Part shown: piece after piece, positions 25,975 to 35,684 of the stretch | How positions within the stretch are numbered: position 1 is the stretch's first letter | Layout: each line of letters starts with the position of its first letter | From: Anaerostipes sp. | Lineage (GTDB): Bacteria; Bacillota; Clostridia; Lachnospirales; Lachnospiraceae | Reading direction: 5' to 3' | DNA length: 51,774 nucleotides | NCBI GenBank assembly: GCA_028704435.1 | Contig: JAQWFL010000018.1 | Coordinates: 1 to 51,774 of the forward strand | The notes under the pieces: generated by a model | What the model was told of the DNA's origin: nothing | The model's input: only the letters and a program-made list of their open reading frames with translations | Databases searched by the model: none | Translations under genes and position numbers: made by a program

Positions 25975-26232
25975 ATGAAAGATTGGAAGAAAGCGGCATT
26001 ATTTGTTGGAGGAACATTATTTGGAACAGCAGGTGTTAAGATATTGGGAAGCGATGACGCTAAGAAGTTATATACAAATTGTACAGCAGCTGTACTTCGT
26101 GGAAAAGCATGTGTCATGAAAACAGCCAGCACAGTTCAAGAAAATGCAGAAGATATTTTAGCAGAGGCAAATGTAATTAACGAAGAAAGAGCAAAAAAAG
26201 AAGAAGCAGAATTTCAGAGTGAACAAGAATAG
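25975..26232 (+). CDS. DUF6110 family protein, partner of the P-type ATPase
   Basis: 85 residues starting MKDWKKAALFVGGTLFGTAG, with a short hydrophobic stretch at residues 8-21 that may touch the membrane, then SDDAKKLYTNCTAAVLRGKA and an acidic end INEERAKKEEAEF. This matches my recollection of DUF6110, which in Clostridia sits next to heavy-metal P-type ATPases. Conserved Cys26-equivalent positions (NCTAAVLRGKACVMK, two Cys) might bind metal. The RBS GGAGGT lies 9 bases upstream. Function is unknown; a metallochaperone or accessory subunit is an inference from the pairing. Confidence 0.75.
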   Translation: MKDWKKAALFVGGTLFGTAGVKILGSDDAKKLYTNCTAAVLRGKACVMKTASTVQENAEDILAEANVINEERAKKEEAEFQSEQE

Positions 26233-26257
26233 TCTTTGAAAGGACAGTGAATAGAAA

Positions 26258-28333
26258 ATGAAGTTTAAGATAAAACATGAAACAAAAGGACGAATGCGAA
26301 TTCATGTAATACAGAGCCGAATGTCCTATGAACAGGCGGATACTTTGTTGTACTATTTACATTCACAAACAGAGGTTACATTTGTAAAGGTATATGATCG
26401 AACTTGTGATGCAGCCATTGAGTATGTGGGAGATCGAGATGGAGTCCTTCGTAAACTGTGTGAATTTTTTTATGAGAAGGTAGAAGTACCTGCAGGACTC
26501 ATTGAAACTTCGGGGCGGGAGTTAAACCATATATATCAGGAAAAACTGGGTCATAAGGTTTTGTTTCACTGCGCAAGGGTGTGTTTTATGCCCTATCCTG
26601 TGCGTATTGTTTACACTGCGTGTCATGCTGTACGTTACATATGGAATGGATTAAAGTGTCTTGCAAAAGGACAGATTGAGGTTTCGGTGCTAGATGCCAC
26701 AGCCATTGGCGTATCCATTCTAAGAGGTGATGTTAAGACAGCAAGCTCCATTATGTTTATGCTTGGTATTGGTGAAATTCTTGAGGATTGGACTCATAAG
26801 AAGTCGGTAGATGATCTTGCAAGAACCATGTCGTTAAATGTAAAGAAAGTGTGGATGGTACAGGAGGATCAACAAGTTCTTGTATCTTCAGCAGAAATTC
26901 AGTCAGGAGACAAGGTTGTGATTCACATGGGAAATGTTATCCCATTTGATGGTACGGTTGTGAGTGGAGAGGCCATGATAAATCAGGCATCATTGACCGG
27001 AGAGTCCGTTCCAATTCGAAAAACAGTAGACAGTTATGCATATGCAGGAACAGTTGTAGAAGAAGGGGAACTGACCATTCAGGTAAAAGAAGCCAGTGGC
27101 TCCAGCCGATTTGAAAAAATCGTAACTATGATTGAAGAATCTGAAAAGTTAAAGTCGGGACTTGAGAGTAAGGCGGAGCATTTGGCAGATAAACTGGTTC
27201 CATATAGTTTAGGTGGAACCATATTAACGTATTTATGGACTAGAAATGTGTCAAAAGCATTGTCAATTCTAATGGTTGATTTTAGTTGTGCATTAAAACT
27301 TGCAATGCCTATTTCTGTACTCTCAGCAATTAGAGAAGCAAGTATCCATAACTTGACAGTAAAAGGTGGAAAGTATTTAGAAGCCATTGCAGAGGCGGAT
27401 ACTATTGTTTTTGATAAAACAGGAACGCTGACAAAAGCAAAACCAACGGTAGTGGAGGTGGTTTCTTTTGATGGAAGTGACGAGAAAGATTTACTTCGCA
27501 TTGCTGCATGTTTGGAAGAACATTTTCCTCATTCTATAGCAAATGCAGTGGTGGATGCAGCACATAAGCAGGAAATCATACACGATGAAATGCATTCAAA
27601 AGTTGAGTATATTGTAGCCCACGGAATTGCATCAACAATCGCAGGTAAGCGTGCTGTCATTGGGAGCAATCACTTTGTGTTTGAAGATGAGAAATGTATA
27701 ATTCCGGAAGGAATGCAAGGTAAGTTTGATAACCTTCCCCAAGAGTATTCACATTTGTATCTTGCCATTGAAGGAAAGTTGGCAGCAGTCATTTGTATCG
27801 AAGATCCACTTCGCAAGGAGGCATTTGCAGTTGTTTCATCCTTGAAGAAAGCAGGACTATCCAAGGTTGTCATGATGACTGGGGATAGTGAACGAACAGC
27901 AGCATCTATTGCAAGACGTGTGGGTGTGGATGAATATTATTCTGAAGTACTTCCAGAAGATAAAGCAAAGTTTGTAGAACAGGAAAAGGCAGCAGGAAGA
28001 AAAGTAATTATGATTGGAGATGGAATCAATGATTCTCCAGCATTATCTGCAGCAGATGTGGGAATTGCTATTAGTGATGGAGCAGAGATTGCAAGAGAAA
28101 TTGCAGATATTACAGTTGGTTCTGATGATTTATTTGAACTTGTAACTTTAAGACTCTTAAGCGACAGTTTGATGAAACGAATTCAGAATAATTATCGTGA
28201 AATTGTTGGATTCAATAGTTTGTTGATTCTATTAGGAGTTACAGGCATTATTCAGCCTACAACTTCTGCATTATTACATAATACATCAACTCTTTTGATC
28301 GGATTAAAGAGTATGGGAAGTTTATTAGATTAA
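26258..28333 (+). CDS. P1B-type heavy-metal-translocating P-type ATPase with SCALKL motif
   Basis: 691 residues. The N-terminal 80 residues look like a degenerate HMA-type domain without CxxC (KIKHETKGRMRIHVIQS). Canonical P-type motifs follow: TGES (247-250), phosphorylation site DKTGT (386-390), EEHFPHSIANAV, MMTGDSERTA and GDGINDSPALSAADVGIAI. In the membrane helix that normally carries CPC, CPH or SPC this protein has SCALKLAMP (343-351), so the metal specificity cannot be taken from the standard classes. It is a membrane protein, probably an exporter of a divalent metal. It follows the DUF6110 gene by 25 bp and forms an operon with it. Confidence 0.9.
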   Translation: MKFKIKHETKGRMRIHVIQSRMSYEQADTLLYYLHSQTEVTFVKVYDRTCDAAIEYVGDRDGVLRKLCEFFYEKVEVPAGLIETSGRELNHIYQEKLGHKVLFHCARVCFMPYPVRIVYTACHAVRYIWNGLKCLAKGQIEVSVLDATAIGVSILRGDVKTASSIMFMLGIGEILEDWTHKKSVDDLARTMSLNVKKVWMVQEDQQVLVSSAEIQSGDKVVIHMGNVIPFDGTVVSGEAMINQASLTGESVPIRKTVDSYAYAGTVVEEGELTIQVKEASGSSRFEKIVTMIEESEKLKSGLESKAEHLADKLVPYSLGGTILTYLWTRNVSKALSILMVDFSCALKLAMPISVLSAIREASIHNLTVKGGKYLEAIAEADTIVFDKTGTLTKAKPTVVEVVSFDGSDEKDLLRIAACLEEHFPHSIANAVVDAAHKQEIIHDEMHSKVEYIVAHGIASTIAGKRAVIGSNHFVFEDEKCIIPEGMQGKFDNLPQEYSHLYLAIEGKLAAVICIEDPLRKEAFAVVSSLKKAGLSKVVMMTGDSERTAASIARRVGVDEYYSEVLPEDKAKFVEQEKAAGRKVIMIGDGINDSPALSAADVGIAISDGAEIAREIADITVGSDDLFELVTLRLLSDSLMKRIQNNYREIVGFNSLLILLGVTGIIQPTTSALLHNTSTLLIGLKSMGSLLD

Positions 28334-28339
28334 AGCAAA

Positions 28340-28376
28340 ATGACGGGATTCCTTTTGAGGAATCTCGTTATTTTTG
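28340..28376 (+). terminator. terminator after the P-type ATPase gene
   Basis: ACGGGATTCC / GGAATCTCGT, 10 bp with one wobble, then TATTTTTG. Confidence 0.85.
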
Positions 28377-28429
28377 TTGTAATGTGTTAATATGAGGATA
28401 ATGAAAAGAAATCATAAAGGAGACATAAC

Positions 28430-29341
28430 ATGACGTTACAACAGTTAAAATATGCCATTACCGTGGCAGATAACAATTCATTAAATCAGGCAGCAAAGGC
28501 TTTGTTTATCTCCCAGCCAAGTCTCTCAGGTGCAATTAAGTCCCTAGAAGAGGAAATCGGAATTTCTATTTTTATGCGAACAAACAGAGGAATTACGATT
28601 ACTCCAGATGGAAATGAGTTTCTTGGATATGCAAGGCAGGTGGTTGCACAGTATCATTTGATGGAAGAACATTATATTGAAAAAAAGGAAGTAAAGAAAA
28701 AGTTTGCAGTATCCATGCAGCATTATTCCTTTGCAGTCAAAGCATTTGTAGAGATGGTAAAGCAGTTTGGAATGGAAGAGTATGAATTTGCCGTAAATGA
28801 AACGAGAACACATATTGTGATTGATGACGTGGCAAACTTTAAAAGTGAACTAGGAATTTTATATGAAAATGATTTTAATCGGCAGGTGTTAGAGAAGATT
28901 TTGAAGGACAATCAGGTAGAGTTTTGTCCGTTGTTTTCTTGTAAAACATATGTTTACATATGGAAAGGAAATCCACTGGCAAAGAAGAAAGAGATTTCTT
29001 TTGAAGATTTAGAAGAATATCCTTGTCTTTCTTTTGAACAAGGAGAGAGAAACTCATTTTATTTTGCAGAAGAGGTGTTAAGTACCTATGGGTATAAACG
29101 AATTATTAAGGCCAACGACAGGGCAACCATGTTGAATCTCATGGTGGGACTGAATGGATATACACTATGCTCTGGGATTATCTGTGAAGATTTAAATGGA
29201 AGTGATTATGTTGCCATTCCACTAGCTCATACGGAAGAGATGAACATTGGATACATTAAACGAAAAAATATAGAGATAAGTGAATTAGGACAGCTTTACA
29301 TTGAAGAATTGATGAAATATCAAAATCAAGTAATGGAATGA
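28430..29341 (+). CDS. LysR family transcriptional regulator
   Basis: 303 residues, standard length. The N-terminal winged helix is clear: MTLQQLKYAITVADNNSLNQ, then AAKALFISQPSLSGAIKSLEEEIG, then RTNRGITITPDGNEFL. The C-terminal inducer-binding domain (about 90-300) resembles CysB/CbL-type and other LysR sensors only loosely. It has its own start region with AAAGGAGA and sits upstream of a lipoprotein gene by 10 bp. The methionine and cysteine genes lie within 8 kb, so a sulfur-linked role is conceivable, but the effector is not determined by sequence. Confidence 0.93.
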   Translation: MTLQQLKYAITVADNNSLNQAAKALFISQPSLSGAIKSLEEEIGISIFMRTNRGITITPDGNEFLGYARQVVAQYHLMEEHYIEKKEVKKKFAVSMQHYSFAVKAFVEMVKQFGMEEYEFAVNETRTHIVIDDVANFKSELGILYENDFNRQVLEKILKDNQVEFCPLFSCKTYVYIWKGNPLAKKKEISFEDLEEYPCLSFEQGERNSFYFAEEVLSTYGYKRIIKANDRATMLNLMVGLNGYTLCSGIICEDLNGSDYVAIPLAHTEEMNIGYIKRKNIEISELGQLYIEELMKYQNQVME

Positions 29342-29351
29342 GGTTTTATAA

Positions 29352-30248
29352 ATGGGGAAATTACAAAAAGTTATGAATCGAAAAAATCTCCTTGTTATAT
29401 TATTTTTACTGGGAATTTTCTTTCTGTCAGGGTGTGAATCCAAGGAACAAACAGGAAAGAGGAAAGAGCAGAAAACAAAATACACATATATTAACAAAGA
29501 GGGAAATACATTAGAAACTAGAATCCAAACACCAGAAGGATATACTAGAAATAAAGTAAGTCAAAAGAGTCTTACAGAGTTTCTTAGAACTTATAAAATG
29601 AAACCAGACCAAAGTAAAGTTCTTTTATATAATGGAAAAGAAAAAGGATATCAAAATGCACAGACGGCAATTTTTAAATTGCCATTGGAACAAGAAAATT
29701 TACAGCAATGTGCAGATTCTGTTATGAGAGTTTATGCAGAGTATTTTTGGAAAATGAACCAGTATGATAAGATTTCTTTTCAGCTATCAGATGGATTCGA
29801 GGCGAAGTATTCAAAATGGCGGGAGGGTTATCGGATTGTTCCTGGAGAGACCAGTTCCTACTGGACAAAAAGTGCAGGAAGAGATACATCCTATGGAGCC
29901 TTTCAGAAGTATTTGAGAATTGTATTTGCCTATGCAGGAACAGCATCTATGGGGAATGAAACAAAGAGTATCAAGGCAGAGGATATACAAGTGGGAGATG
30001 TTTTTTTGAAGTCAGGTTCACCAGGGCATGTTGTAATGGTTGTGGATATCTGTGAAAATAAAAATGGGGATAAGGCTTTTTTATTAGCACAGGGATATAT
30101 GCCGGCACAGGAATTTCATGTATTAAAGAATCCAAAACATGAGGAGAATCCGTGGTATAGGGTAGATGAAATATCATATCCCTTCAAAACACCACAATAT
30201 ACATTTCAAAAAGGAAGCTTGAAGAGATTAAGCTATCATGTAATTTGA
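29352..30248 (+). CDS. DUF4846 lipoprotein
   Basis: 298 residues. The signal KNLLVILFLLGIFFLSGCESK has a textbook lipobox (LSGC), so the mature protein is anchored outside the cell. The rest matches DUF4846: ETRIQTPEGYTRNKV, then SFGxFL-like KSLTEFLRTYKMKP, QCADSVMRVYAEYF, and VGDVFLKSGSPGHVVMVVDI with a conserved GH and D. The C-terminal half has the flavour of an NlpC-like fold but lacks an obvious catalytic Cys at the expected place. Function is unknown. GAGG lies upstream of ATG 29352; ATG 29373 is an alternative start. Confidence 0.8.
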   Translation: MGKLQKVMNRKNLLVILFLLGIFFLSGCESKEQTGKRKEQKTKYTYINKEGNTLETRIQTPEGYTRNKVSQKSLTEFLRTYKMKPDQSKVLLYNGKEKGYQNAQTAIFKLPLEQENLQQCADSVMRVYAEYFWKMNQYDKISFQLSDGFEAKYSKWREGYRIVPGETSSYWTKSAGRDTSYGAFQKYLRIVFAYAGTASMGNETKSIKAEDIQVGDVFLKSGSPGHVVMVVDICENKNGDKAFLLAQGYMPAQEFHVLKNPKHEENPWYRVDEISYPFKTPQYTFQKGSLKRLSYHVI

Positions 30249-30256
30249 AGTCAAGG

Positions 30257-30297
30257 AGTAGTTATAGTTAAAACTTATAACTACTTCTATTTTTTTT
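30257..30297 (+). terminator. terminator after the DUF4846 gene
   Basis: AGTAGTTATA / TATAACTACT, perfect 10 bp with a 9-nt loop, then CTATTTTTTTT. Confidence 0.88.
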
Positions 30298-30321
30298 GTC
30301 ATAACACATTTCCTACTGACA

Positions 30322-30330
30322 TGCTAGAAT
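30322..30330 (+). promoter_or_regulatory. possible extended -10 promoter of metY
   Basis: TGC-TAGAAT forms an extended -10 element about 75 bp before metY, without a convincing -35. No S-box (SAM-I) aptamer or T-box is visible in the 156-bp gap. Confidence 0.4.
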
Positions 30331-30404
30331 ATAAACAAGTTAAGAAAAGGCAAAGAAAACTGAGAATGAAAGTCAAATAGATATGACAGCAAAGGAGATT
30401 TATT

Positions 30405-31715
30405 ATGAGCAAAAAAACAAGACAACAAAGAAATTTAAAATTTGAAACTTTACAATTACATGTTGGACAGGAAACACCAGATGCAGTGACAGATGCAAGA
30501 GCGGTTCCAATTTATCAGACATCATCTTATGTATTTCGCAATAGTGAACACGCAGCTGCAAGATTTGGACTTGCCGATGCAGGAAATATTTATGGAAGAT
30601 TAACCAATCCAACAGAGGATGTATTTGAACAAAGAATTGCAGCCTTGGAAGGCGGAGTTGCAGCACTTGCAGTCGCATCTGGAGCAGCAGCAATCTCATA
30701 TACATTTGAAAATCTTGCAAAAGCAGGAGACCATATTGTAGCAGCAAATAATATTTATGGAGGAACCTATAATTTCCTAGCCCACACATTTCCTGAGTAT
30801 GGGGTGACAACAACATTTGTAGAATCAAATGACCCGAAGAATTTTGAAGACGCAATTACAGAAAATACAAAGGCAGTTTTCATTGAGACATTAGGAAATC
30901 CAAATTCAGATATTACAGATATTGAAGCAGTAGCACAAATTGCACATGCACACAAGATTCCACTAGTAATTGATAATACATTTGGAACTCCTTATTTGAT
31001 TCGTCCAATTGAACATGGTGCAGATATTGTAGTTCATTCTGCGACTAAATTTATTGGAGGACATGGAACAACGGTTGGTGGAGTTATTGTAGACAGTGGA
31101 AAATTTGACTGGATTGCATCTGGAAAATTTCCATCACTTGTGGAGCCAAATGCAAGTTACCATGGAATCAGTTTTGCAAAAGATGTTGGAGCAGCAGCTT
31201 TTGTTACAAGAATTCGTGCTATTTTACTTCGTGATACAGGAGCAACTTTATCACCATTCCATGCATTTTTCTTTTTACAAGGGTTAGAGACTTTGTCGCT
31301 TCGTGTGGAACGACACGTGGAAAATACACTAAAAGTTGTTGATTATTTAAGTAATCATCCGCAGGTAGAGAAAGTACATCATCCATCTGTAACCGATGAT
31401 CCAAAGCAAAAAGAATTGTATGAAAGATATTTCCCAAATGGCGGTGGATCTATTTTCACATTTGAAATCAAAGGAGATGCCGAGAAAGCGAAAAACTTTA
31501 TTGATCAGTTAGAATTATTTTCGTTGCTTGCCAATGTTGCAGATGTAAAATCTTTGGTTATTCATCCAGCCTCTACAACACATTCTCAGCTAAATGAAAA
31601 AGAACTCTTAGAGCAGGGAATAAAACCAAATACCATTCGTCTATCAATTGGAACAGAGAACATTGATGACATTATTGAAGATATAGACGAAGCATTCAAA
31701 ACGGTTGAAAATTAA
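30405..31715 (+). CDS. metY: O-acetylhomoserine sulfhydrylase (aminocarboxypropyltransferase)
   Basis: 436 residues of the Cys/Met metabolism PLP family, at the length typical of MetY rather than MetB (about 380-400). The PLP lysine is K215 in HSATKFIGGHG; the start TLQLHVGQETPDAVTDARAV and the C-terminal LSIGTENIDDIIEDIDEAF are diagnostic. The enzyme makes homocysteine directly from O-acetylhomoserine and sulfide. The next genes (metF, activation protein, metH) convert homocysteine to methionine, so the cluster covers the last two steps. GCAAAGGAGAT precedes the ATG. Confidence 0.94.
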   Translation: MSKKTRQQRNLKFETLQLHVGQETPDAVTDARAVPIYQTSSYVFRNSEHAAARFGLADAGNIYGRLTNPTEDVFEQRIAALEGGVAALAVASGAAAISYTFENLAKAGDHIVAANNIYGGTYNFLAHTFPEYGVTTTFVESNDPKNFEDAITENTKAVFIETLGNPNSDITDIEAVAQIAHAHKIPLVIDNTFGTPYLIRPIEHGADIVVHSATKFIGGHGTTVGGVIVDSGKFDWIASGKFPSLVEPNASYHGISFAKDVGAAAFVTRIRAILLRDTGATLSPFHAFFFLQGLETLSLRVERHVENTLKVVDYLSNHPQVEKVHHPSVTDDPKQKELYERYFPNGGGSIFTFEIKGDAEKAKNFIDQLELFSLLANVADVKSLVIHPASTTHSQLNEKELLEQGIKPNTIRLSIGTENIDDIIEDIDEAFKTVEN

Positions 31716-31734
31716 GGCAATATCTTATACAATA

Positions 31735-31770
31735 AAAGGCACAATATGGAATAAAGATTGTGTCTTTTGT
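31735..31770 (+). terminator. weak terminator or attenuator between metY and metF
   Basis: AAAGGCACAAT / ATTGTGTCTTT, 11 bp with one wobble and an 11-nt loop, followed by TTGTTTC. The T-run is poor, so readthrough into metF is likely. Confidence 0.55.
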
Positions 31771-31793
31771 TTCATGTACAAGAAAGGGACAAA

Positions 31794-32684
31794 ATGAAAA
31801 TTAGTGAAATTTTAAAAAAGAAGGCGACCATTTCTTTTGAAGTGTTCCCACCAAAAAGTAAGAATGCCAATTTGGCTTCATTATATAAGACAATTGTAGA
31901 GTTAGCGGATTTAAATCCGGATTTTATCAGTGTAACTTACGGGGCGGCAGGATCTGAAAAGGGAAGAACTGCTGAGATTGCATCCAAGATTAAGAACGAT
32001 TTTGGAATTGAGTCAGTCGCTCATTTGACTTGCATTTCTTCAAAGAAGGAAGAAGTATTAGAGGTGTGTCAGGAACTGAGAGATAATCACGTAGAAAATA
32101 TTTTAGCTCTTCGGGGAGATTACCCAAAGAATAAAGAAGTGAAGGAAGAGGAACTTGACTTTTGTTACGGAAGTGACTTAGTTAAATTTATTCATGAGAA
32201 TTTTGATGGGGCATTTTGTGTATCTGGAGCTTGTTATCCAGACATCCATGAAGAAGCAAGGAATCTTCAGGAAGATTTACTTGCATTAAAGAAAAAAGTG
32301 GAGGCAGGTGCAGAGTATTTGATTACACAGATTTTCTATAACAATCAATACTATTATCGCTTGGTAAAGGAAGCCAGAAAGATTGGAATTAACGTGCCGA
32401 TTATTGCTGGAATTATGCCAGTGACCAATGCAAAATCCTTAAAGAATAATGCGAAAATGTGTGGGTGTTCTGTACCCTATGAACTTTCAACTATGGTGGA
32501 AAAATACTACGAATATCCAGAGGCAATCAAAGAGATAGGAATTAATTATGCAACGCATCAGATTATAGATTTGATTACTAACGGGGTGGATGGAATCCAT
32601 ATTTATACGATGAATCGTCCAGAGATTGCAAAGAGTATATTTGCTGGAATTCCAACGGTGTTAAGGGAGCTGAATCATGCTTAA
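31794..32684 (+). CDS. metF: methylenetetrahydrofolate reductase
   Basis: 296 residues from ATG 31794 (AGAAAGGG site). It begins MKISEILKKKATISFEVFPP with the conserved SFEVFPPKS, then FISVTYGAAGS, NILALRGDYP and AGIMPVTNAKSL, all MTHFR signatures for FAD and folate binding. It reduces 5,10-methylene-THF to 5-methyl-THF, the methyl donor for MetH two genes downstream. An in-frame ATG at 31758 lies inside the hairpin and is not used. It overlaps the next gene by 8 bp. Confidence 0.94.
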   Translation: MKISEILKKKATISFEVFPPKSKNANLASLYKTIVELADLNPDFISVTYGAAGSEKGRTAEIASKIKNDFGIESVAHLTCISSKKEEVLEVCQELRDNHVENILALRGDYPKNKEVKEEELDFCYGSDLVKFIHENFDGAFCVSGACYPDIHEEARNLQEDLLALKKKVEAGAEYLITQIFYNNQYYYRLVKEARKIGINVPIIAGIMPVTNAKSLKNNAKMCGCSVPYELSTMVEKYYEYPEAIKEIGINYATHQIIDLITNGVDGIHIYTMNRPEIAKSIFAGIPTVLRELNHA

Positions 32685-33312
32685 AGAAGAAGCATTAAAG
32701 TACATGGGGCATAGAGGCCAAGAACTGACACCGATTATGGAACAAGCATTAGATGAATGTATTTTAGAAGTAAAACAGTATGGAAATTTTAAGGCAGTGA
32801 CAAAACAATTTTCTTTGTCACATTCCCCATTAAAGATAGACGAACTAGAAATAGAATTGGACTATGAAGATATTAAAACATATTTTGAAGGTTGTACATC
32901 GTGCATAGTGATTGCATGCACATTGGGGATTGGGCTGGAACGACGTATTAAATATTGGAGCAAAGTGAATATGAGCAGGTCAGTGATGATGGATGCAGTG
33001 GCAAGTGCGTACTTAGAGGAATGTTGTGATCAGTATGAAGCAACCCTTGATTTAAAAGAACGCACTTACCGCTTTGCTCCAGGTTATGGAGACTTACCCC
33101 TTGGGTTAAATATTCCGTTGGGAAATGCACTGAATATTTCAAAAGTGATTGGAGTGTCTAGAACAAGGAGTGGGCTATTTTTACCCCAGAAATCCATGCT
33201 AGGGCTCATTGGAATTGGAACAGAGAATTTAAAGAGAAGTTGCGGAAATTGTATTCGAAGGGAACAATGTGAGCTACGGAAAGAGGGACTTAGATGTTAC
33301 AAGACAGATTAA
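32677..33312 (+). CDS. separate methionine synthase activation protein
   Basis: 211 residues, a stand-alone version of the B12-dependent MetH activation domain. The AdoMet-binding signature RFAPGYGDLPLGLN is at about residues 128-141. The LKIDELEIELDYEDIKTYFEG start and C-terminal Cys cluster (CGNCIRREQCELRKEGLRC) are typical of the Clostridia form. It would reductively methylate cob(II)alamin in MetH with S-adenosylmethionine. It overlaps metF by 8 bp and metH by 19 bp, so the three are made together. Confidence 0.9.
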   Translation: MLKEEALKYMGHRGQELTPIMEQALDECILEVKQYGNFKAVTKQFSLSHSPLKIDELEIELDYEDIKTYFEGCTSCIVIACTLGIGLERRIKYWSKVNMSRSVMMDAVASAYLEECCDQYEATLDLKERTYRFAPGYGDLPLGLNIPLGNALNISKVIGVSRTRSGLFLPQKSMLGLIGIGTENLKRSCGNCIRREQCELRKEGLRCYKTD

Positions 33313-35648
33313 AAAAAGATGTTTTATTATTTGATGGTGGAATGGGAACCCAGCTTCAGGATGCTGGGTTAAAAGCTGGAGATATACCAGAAGAATTAAA
33401 TCTTGAGAATAAGGAATTAATCATATCCGTACACGAAAAATATCTAAGAGCTGGCGCAGATTTTATCACAACCAATACCTTTGGGTGCAATCCTTTGAAG
33501 ATGGAAGAAGCTAAGTATGATTTTGTAGAGATGATCCAGGCAGCAGTAAACAATGCAAAAGAAGCACAAAAGCGCTGCAATCGTGAAAGTGACAGTTATA
33601 TTGTATTGGATATTGGACCAATTGGCCAGATGATGGAACCAATGGGAACTATGACATTTGATGAAGCTTATGAAATTATCTTAAGCCAGATTGAACCAGT
33701 TAAGAATGAAGTGGATGTAGTTTTATTTGAAACTATGAGTGATTTATATGAGGTGAAGGCTGGTATCCTTGCAGTAAAGGAAAATACTGACCTGCCAGTG
33801 TTTGTGACCATGACATTTGAGCAGGATGGAAGAACGCTAACAGGAGTAAATCCTATTACATTTGTCAACGTGGTAGAGGGATTGAAAGCAGATGCTATAG
33901 GAATCAATTGTTCTCTAGGACCAGTGGAATTGACCCCTATTATTACAGAGATATTAGAAAATTCCCGCTTGCCGGTGATTTTTCAGCCCAATGCAGGACT
34001 TCCTGTATTAAAGGATGGAAATACGGTTTATGAAGTACATCCCAAGGAATTTGCTCAAGCAATGAAGCCTTTGGTGGAGCAAGGAATCGCTGTGGCGGGG
34101 GGATGCTGTGGAACCACACCCGAGTTTATCCGTGAATTAAAGGAGATAGTACCAAATGCAGTGAAGCCAGTAGAAAATAAATACCAAACCAGAGTTTCCA
34201 GCCAAAATCAGACGGTAACATTTGATGGAGGAGTGATCGTCTGTGGGGAGCGTTTAAATCCTACGGGAAAGAAGAAAATGAAGGCGGCATTAAAAGAGGA
34301 GCGTTACGATGAATTAGTGGTGGAAGCTATTAAGCAGGAGCAGGCAGGAGCTCATGTCTTAGATGTCAACGTTGGACTTCCGGGAATTGATGAAGCAAAA
34401 ACCATGAAGAAAGTTATTAGACTATTACAAGAGGTTATCAATCTGCCTTTGCAAATAGACAGTTCATCGCCAGAAGCTATTGAGGAGGCTTGTCGTTATT
34501 ATAATGGAAAACCATTGATTAACTCTGTCAATGGAAAAGATGCCGTTATGGAAGCTGTCTTTCCTATTGTACAAAAATATGGTGGAGTTGTTATTGGACT
34601 TACCTTAGAAGATGGAATTCCGCTTCTTGCAAAAGAACGTGTGGAGATTGCGAAGAAGATTATGAAAAAGGCAGCAACTTATGGAATTCCTAGAGAAGAT
34701 ATTATTATTGATTGTTTAACATTAACTGCATCGGCACAGCAAAAAGAAGTACAGGAGACTTTAAAGGCAGTAAAGATGATGACAGACATGGGAATTCATA
34801 CGGTACTTGGAGTCTCCAATGTTTCCTTTGGACTTCCAAACCGTCCACTGCTAAATCGAACTTTTTTGACCATGGCAATGCAGGCAGGACTAGATTTACC
34901 GATTATTAATCCTTTAGATGAGGAGTTAATGAGTGCTATTGATGCCTATAATGTATTATTTAATTTTGACAAAGATAGTACCCATTATATTGAAAAACAG
35001 GCAAATGCGGAGAATAAAACAAAGAAGAAGGCAGCAGGAACTATGAGTCTTCGAGAATTGATTCTTCATGGATTAAAAGAAGAAGCAGGAAATCAGACAA
35101 GGGAGGAGTTAAAGAGCAAAGAGGCTTTAGAGGTCATTAATACTATTATTATTCCAGCCCTTGATGAGGTAGGAAAAGACTATGAGAGTGGTAAGATTTT
35201 CTTACCACAATTGATTCAGTCCGCAGAGACAACCAAGGTAGCCTTTGAAGTTATCAAGGAAACATTTTCAAGTGATGCCAAGAGCAAAGGACCCATTGTT
35301 ATTTGTACTGTAGAGGGTGATGTTCATGATATTGGAAAGAATATTGTAAAAGTTGTCTTAGAAAGCTATGGATATGAAGTCATTGATCTTGGAAAAGATG
35401 TGAAAGTAGAAACAGTGGTGGAGGCTTGGGAAAAGCACAAACCAAAAGCCATTGGCTTAAGTGCATTGATGACTACAACAGTGGTGAATATGCAGCGTAC
35501 TATAGAGGCACTCCATGAAAATGGATGTAAGGTGCCAATCTGGGTAGGTGGTGCTGTATTGACAGAAGATATTGCAAAAGATATTGGGGCAGATTACTAT
35601 ACGCAGGATGCTATGGCATCTGTGAATCTGTTAGGAAAACTAGTATAA
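33294..35648 (+). CDS. metH: cobalamin-dependent methionine synthase without activation domain
   Basis: 784 residues against about 1,200 for the enterobacterial enzyme. The homocysteine-binding domain comes first (DGGMGTQLQDAG, then GINCSLGP and GGCCGTTPEFI with the zinc cysteines). The pterin-binding domain follows (GERLNPTGKKKMKAAL, then LDVNVGLPGID). Last are the B12 cap and binding domain (VEGDVHDIGKNIVKVVLESY, with the DxHxxG cobalt-ligand motif). The C-terminal activation module is missing because it is encoded by the preceding overlapping gene. It transfers the methyl group of 5-methyl-THF to homocysteine. Confidence 0.95.
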   Translation: MLQDRLKKDVLLFDGGMGTQLQDAGLKAGDIPEELNLENKELIISVHEKYLRAGADFITTNTFGCNPLKMEEAKYDFVEMIQAAVNNAKEAQKRCNRESDSYIVLDIGPIGQMMEPMGTMTFDEAYEIILSQIEPVKNEVDVVLFETMSDLYEVKAGILAVKENTDLPVFVTMTFEQDGRTLTGVNPITFVNVVEGLKADAIGINCSLGPVELTPIITEILENSRLPVIFQPNAGLPVLKDGNTVYEVHPKEFAQAMKPLVEQGIAVAGGCCGTTPEFIRELKEIVPNAVKPVENKYQTRVSSQNQTVTFDGGVIVCGERLNPTGKKKMKAALKEERYDELVVEAIKQEQAGAHVLDVNVGLPGIDEAKTMKKVIRLLQEVINLPLQIDSSSPEAIEEACRYYNGKPLINSVNGKDAVMEAVFPIVQKYGGVVIGLTLEDGIPLLAKERVEIAKKIMKKAATYGIPREDIIIDCLTLTASAQQKEVQETLKAVKMMTDMGIHTVLGVSNVSFGLPNRPLLNRTFLTMAMQAGLDLPIINPLDEELMSAIDAYNVLFNFDKDSTHYIEKQANAENKTKKKAAGTMSLRELILHGLKEEAGNQTREELKSKEALEVINTIIIPALDEVGKDYESGKIFLPQLIQSAETTKVAFEVIKETFSSDAKSKGPIVICTVEGDVHDIGKNIVKVVLESYGYEVIDLGKDVKVETVVEAWEKHKPKAIGLSALMTTTVVNMQRTIEALHENGCKVPIWVGGAVLTEDIAKDIGADYYTQDAMASVNLLGKLV

Positions 35649-35684
35649 GATGTTATATAAAATAGGAAAAAGTAAAAATAAAAT

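Noticed and set aside
30298..30404. SAM-responsive riboswitch before metY
   Set aside because: The gap is too short and lacks the S-box core and helices; only an extended -10 is seen.
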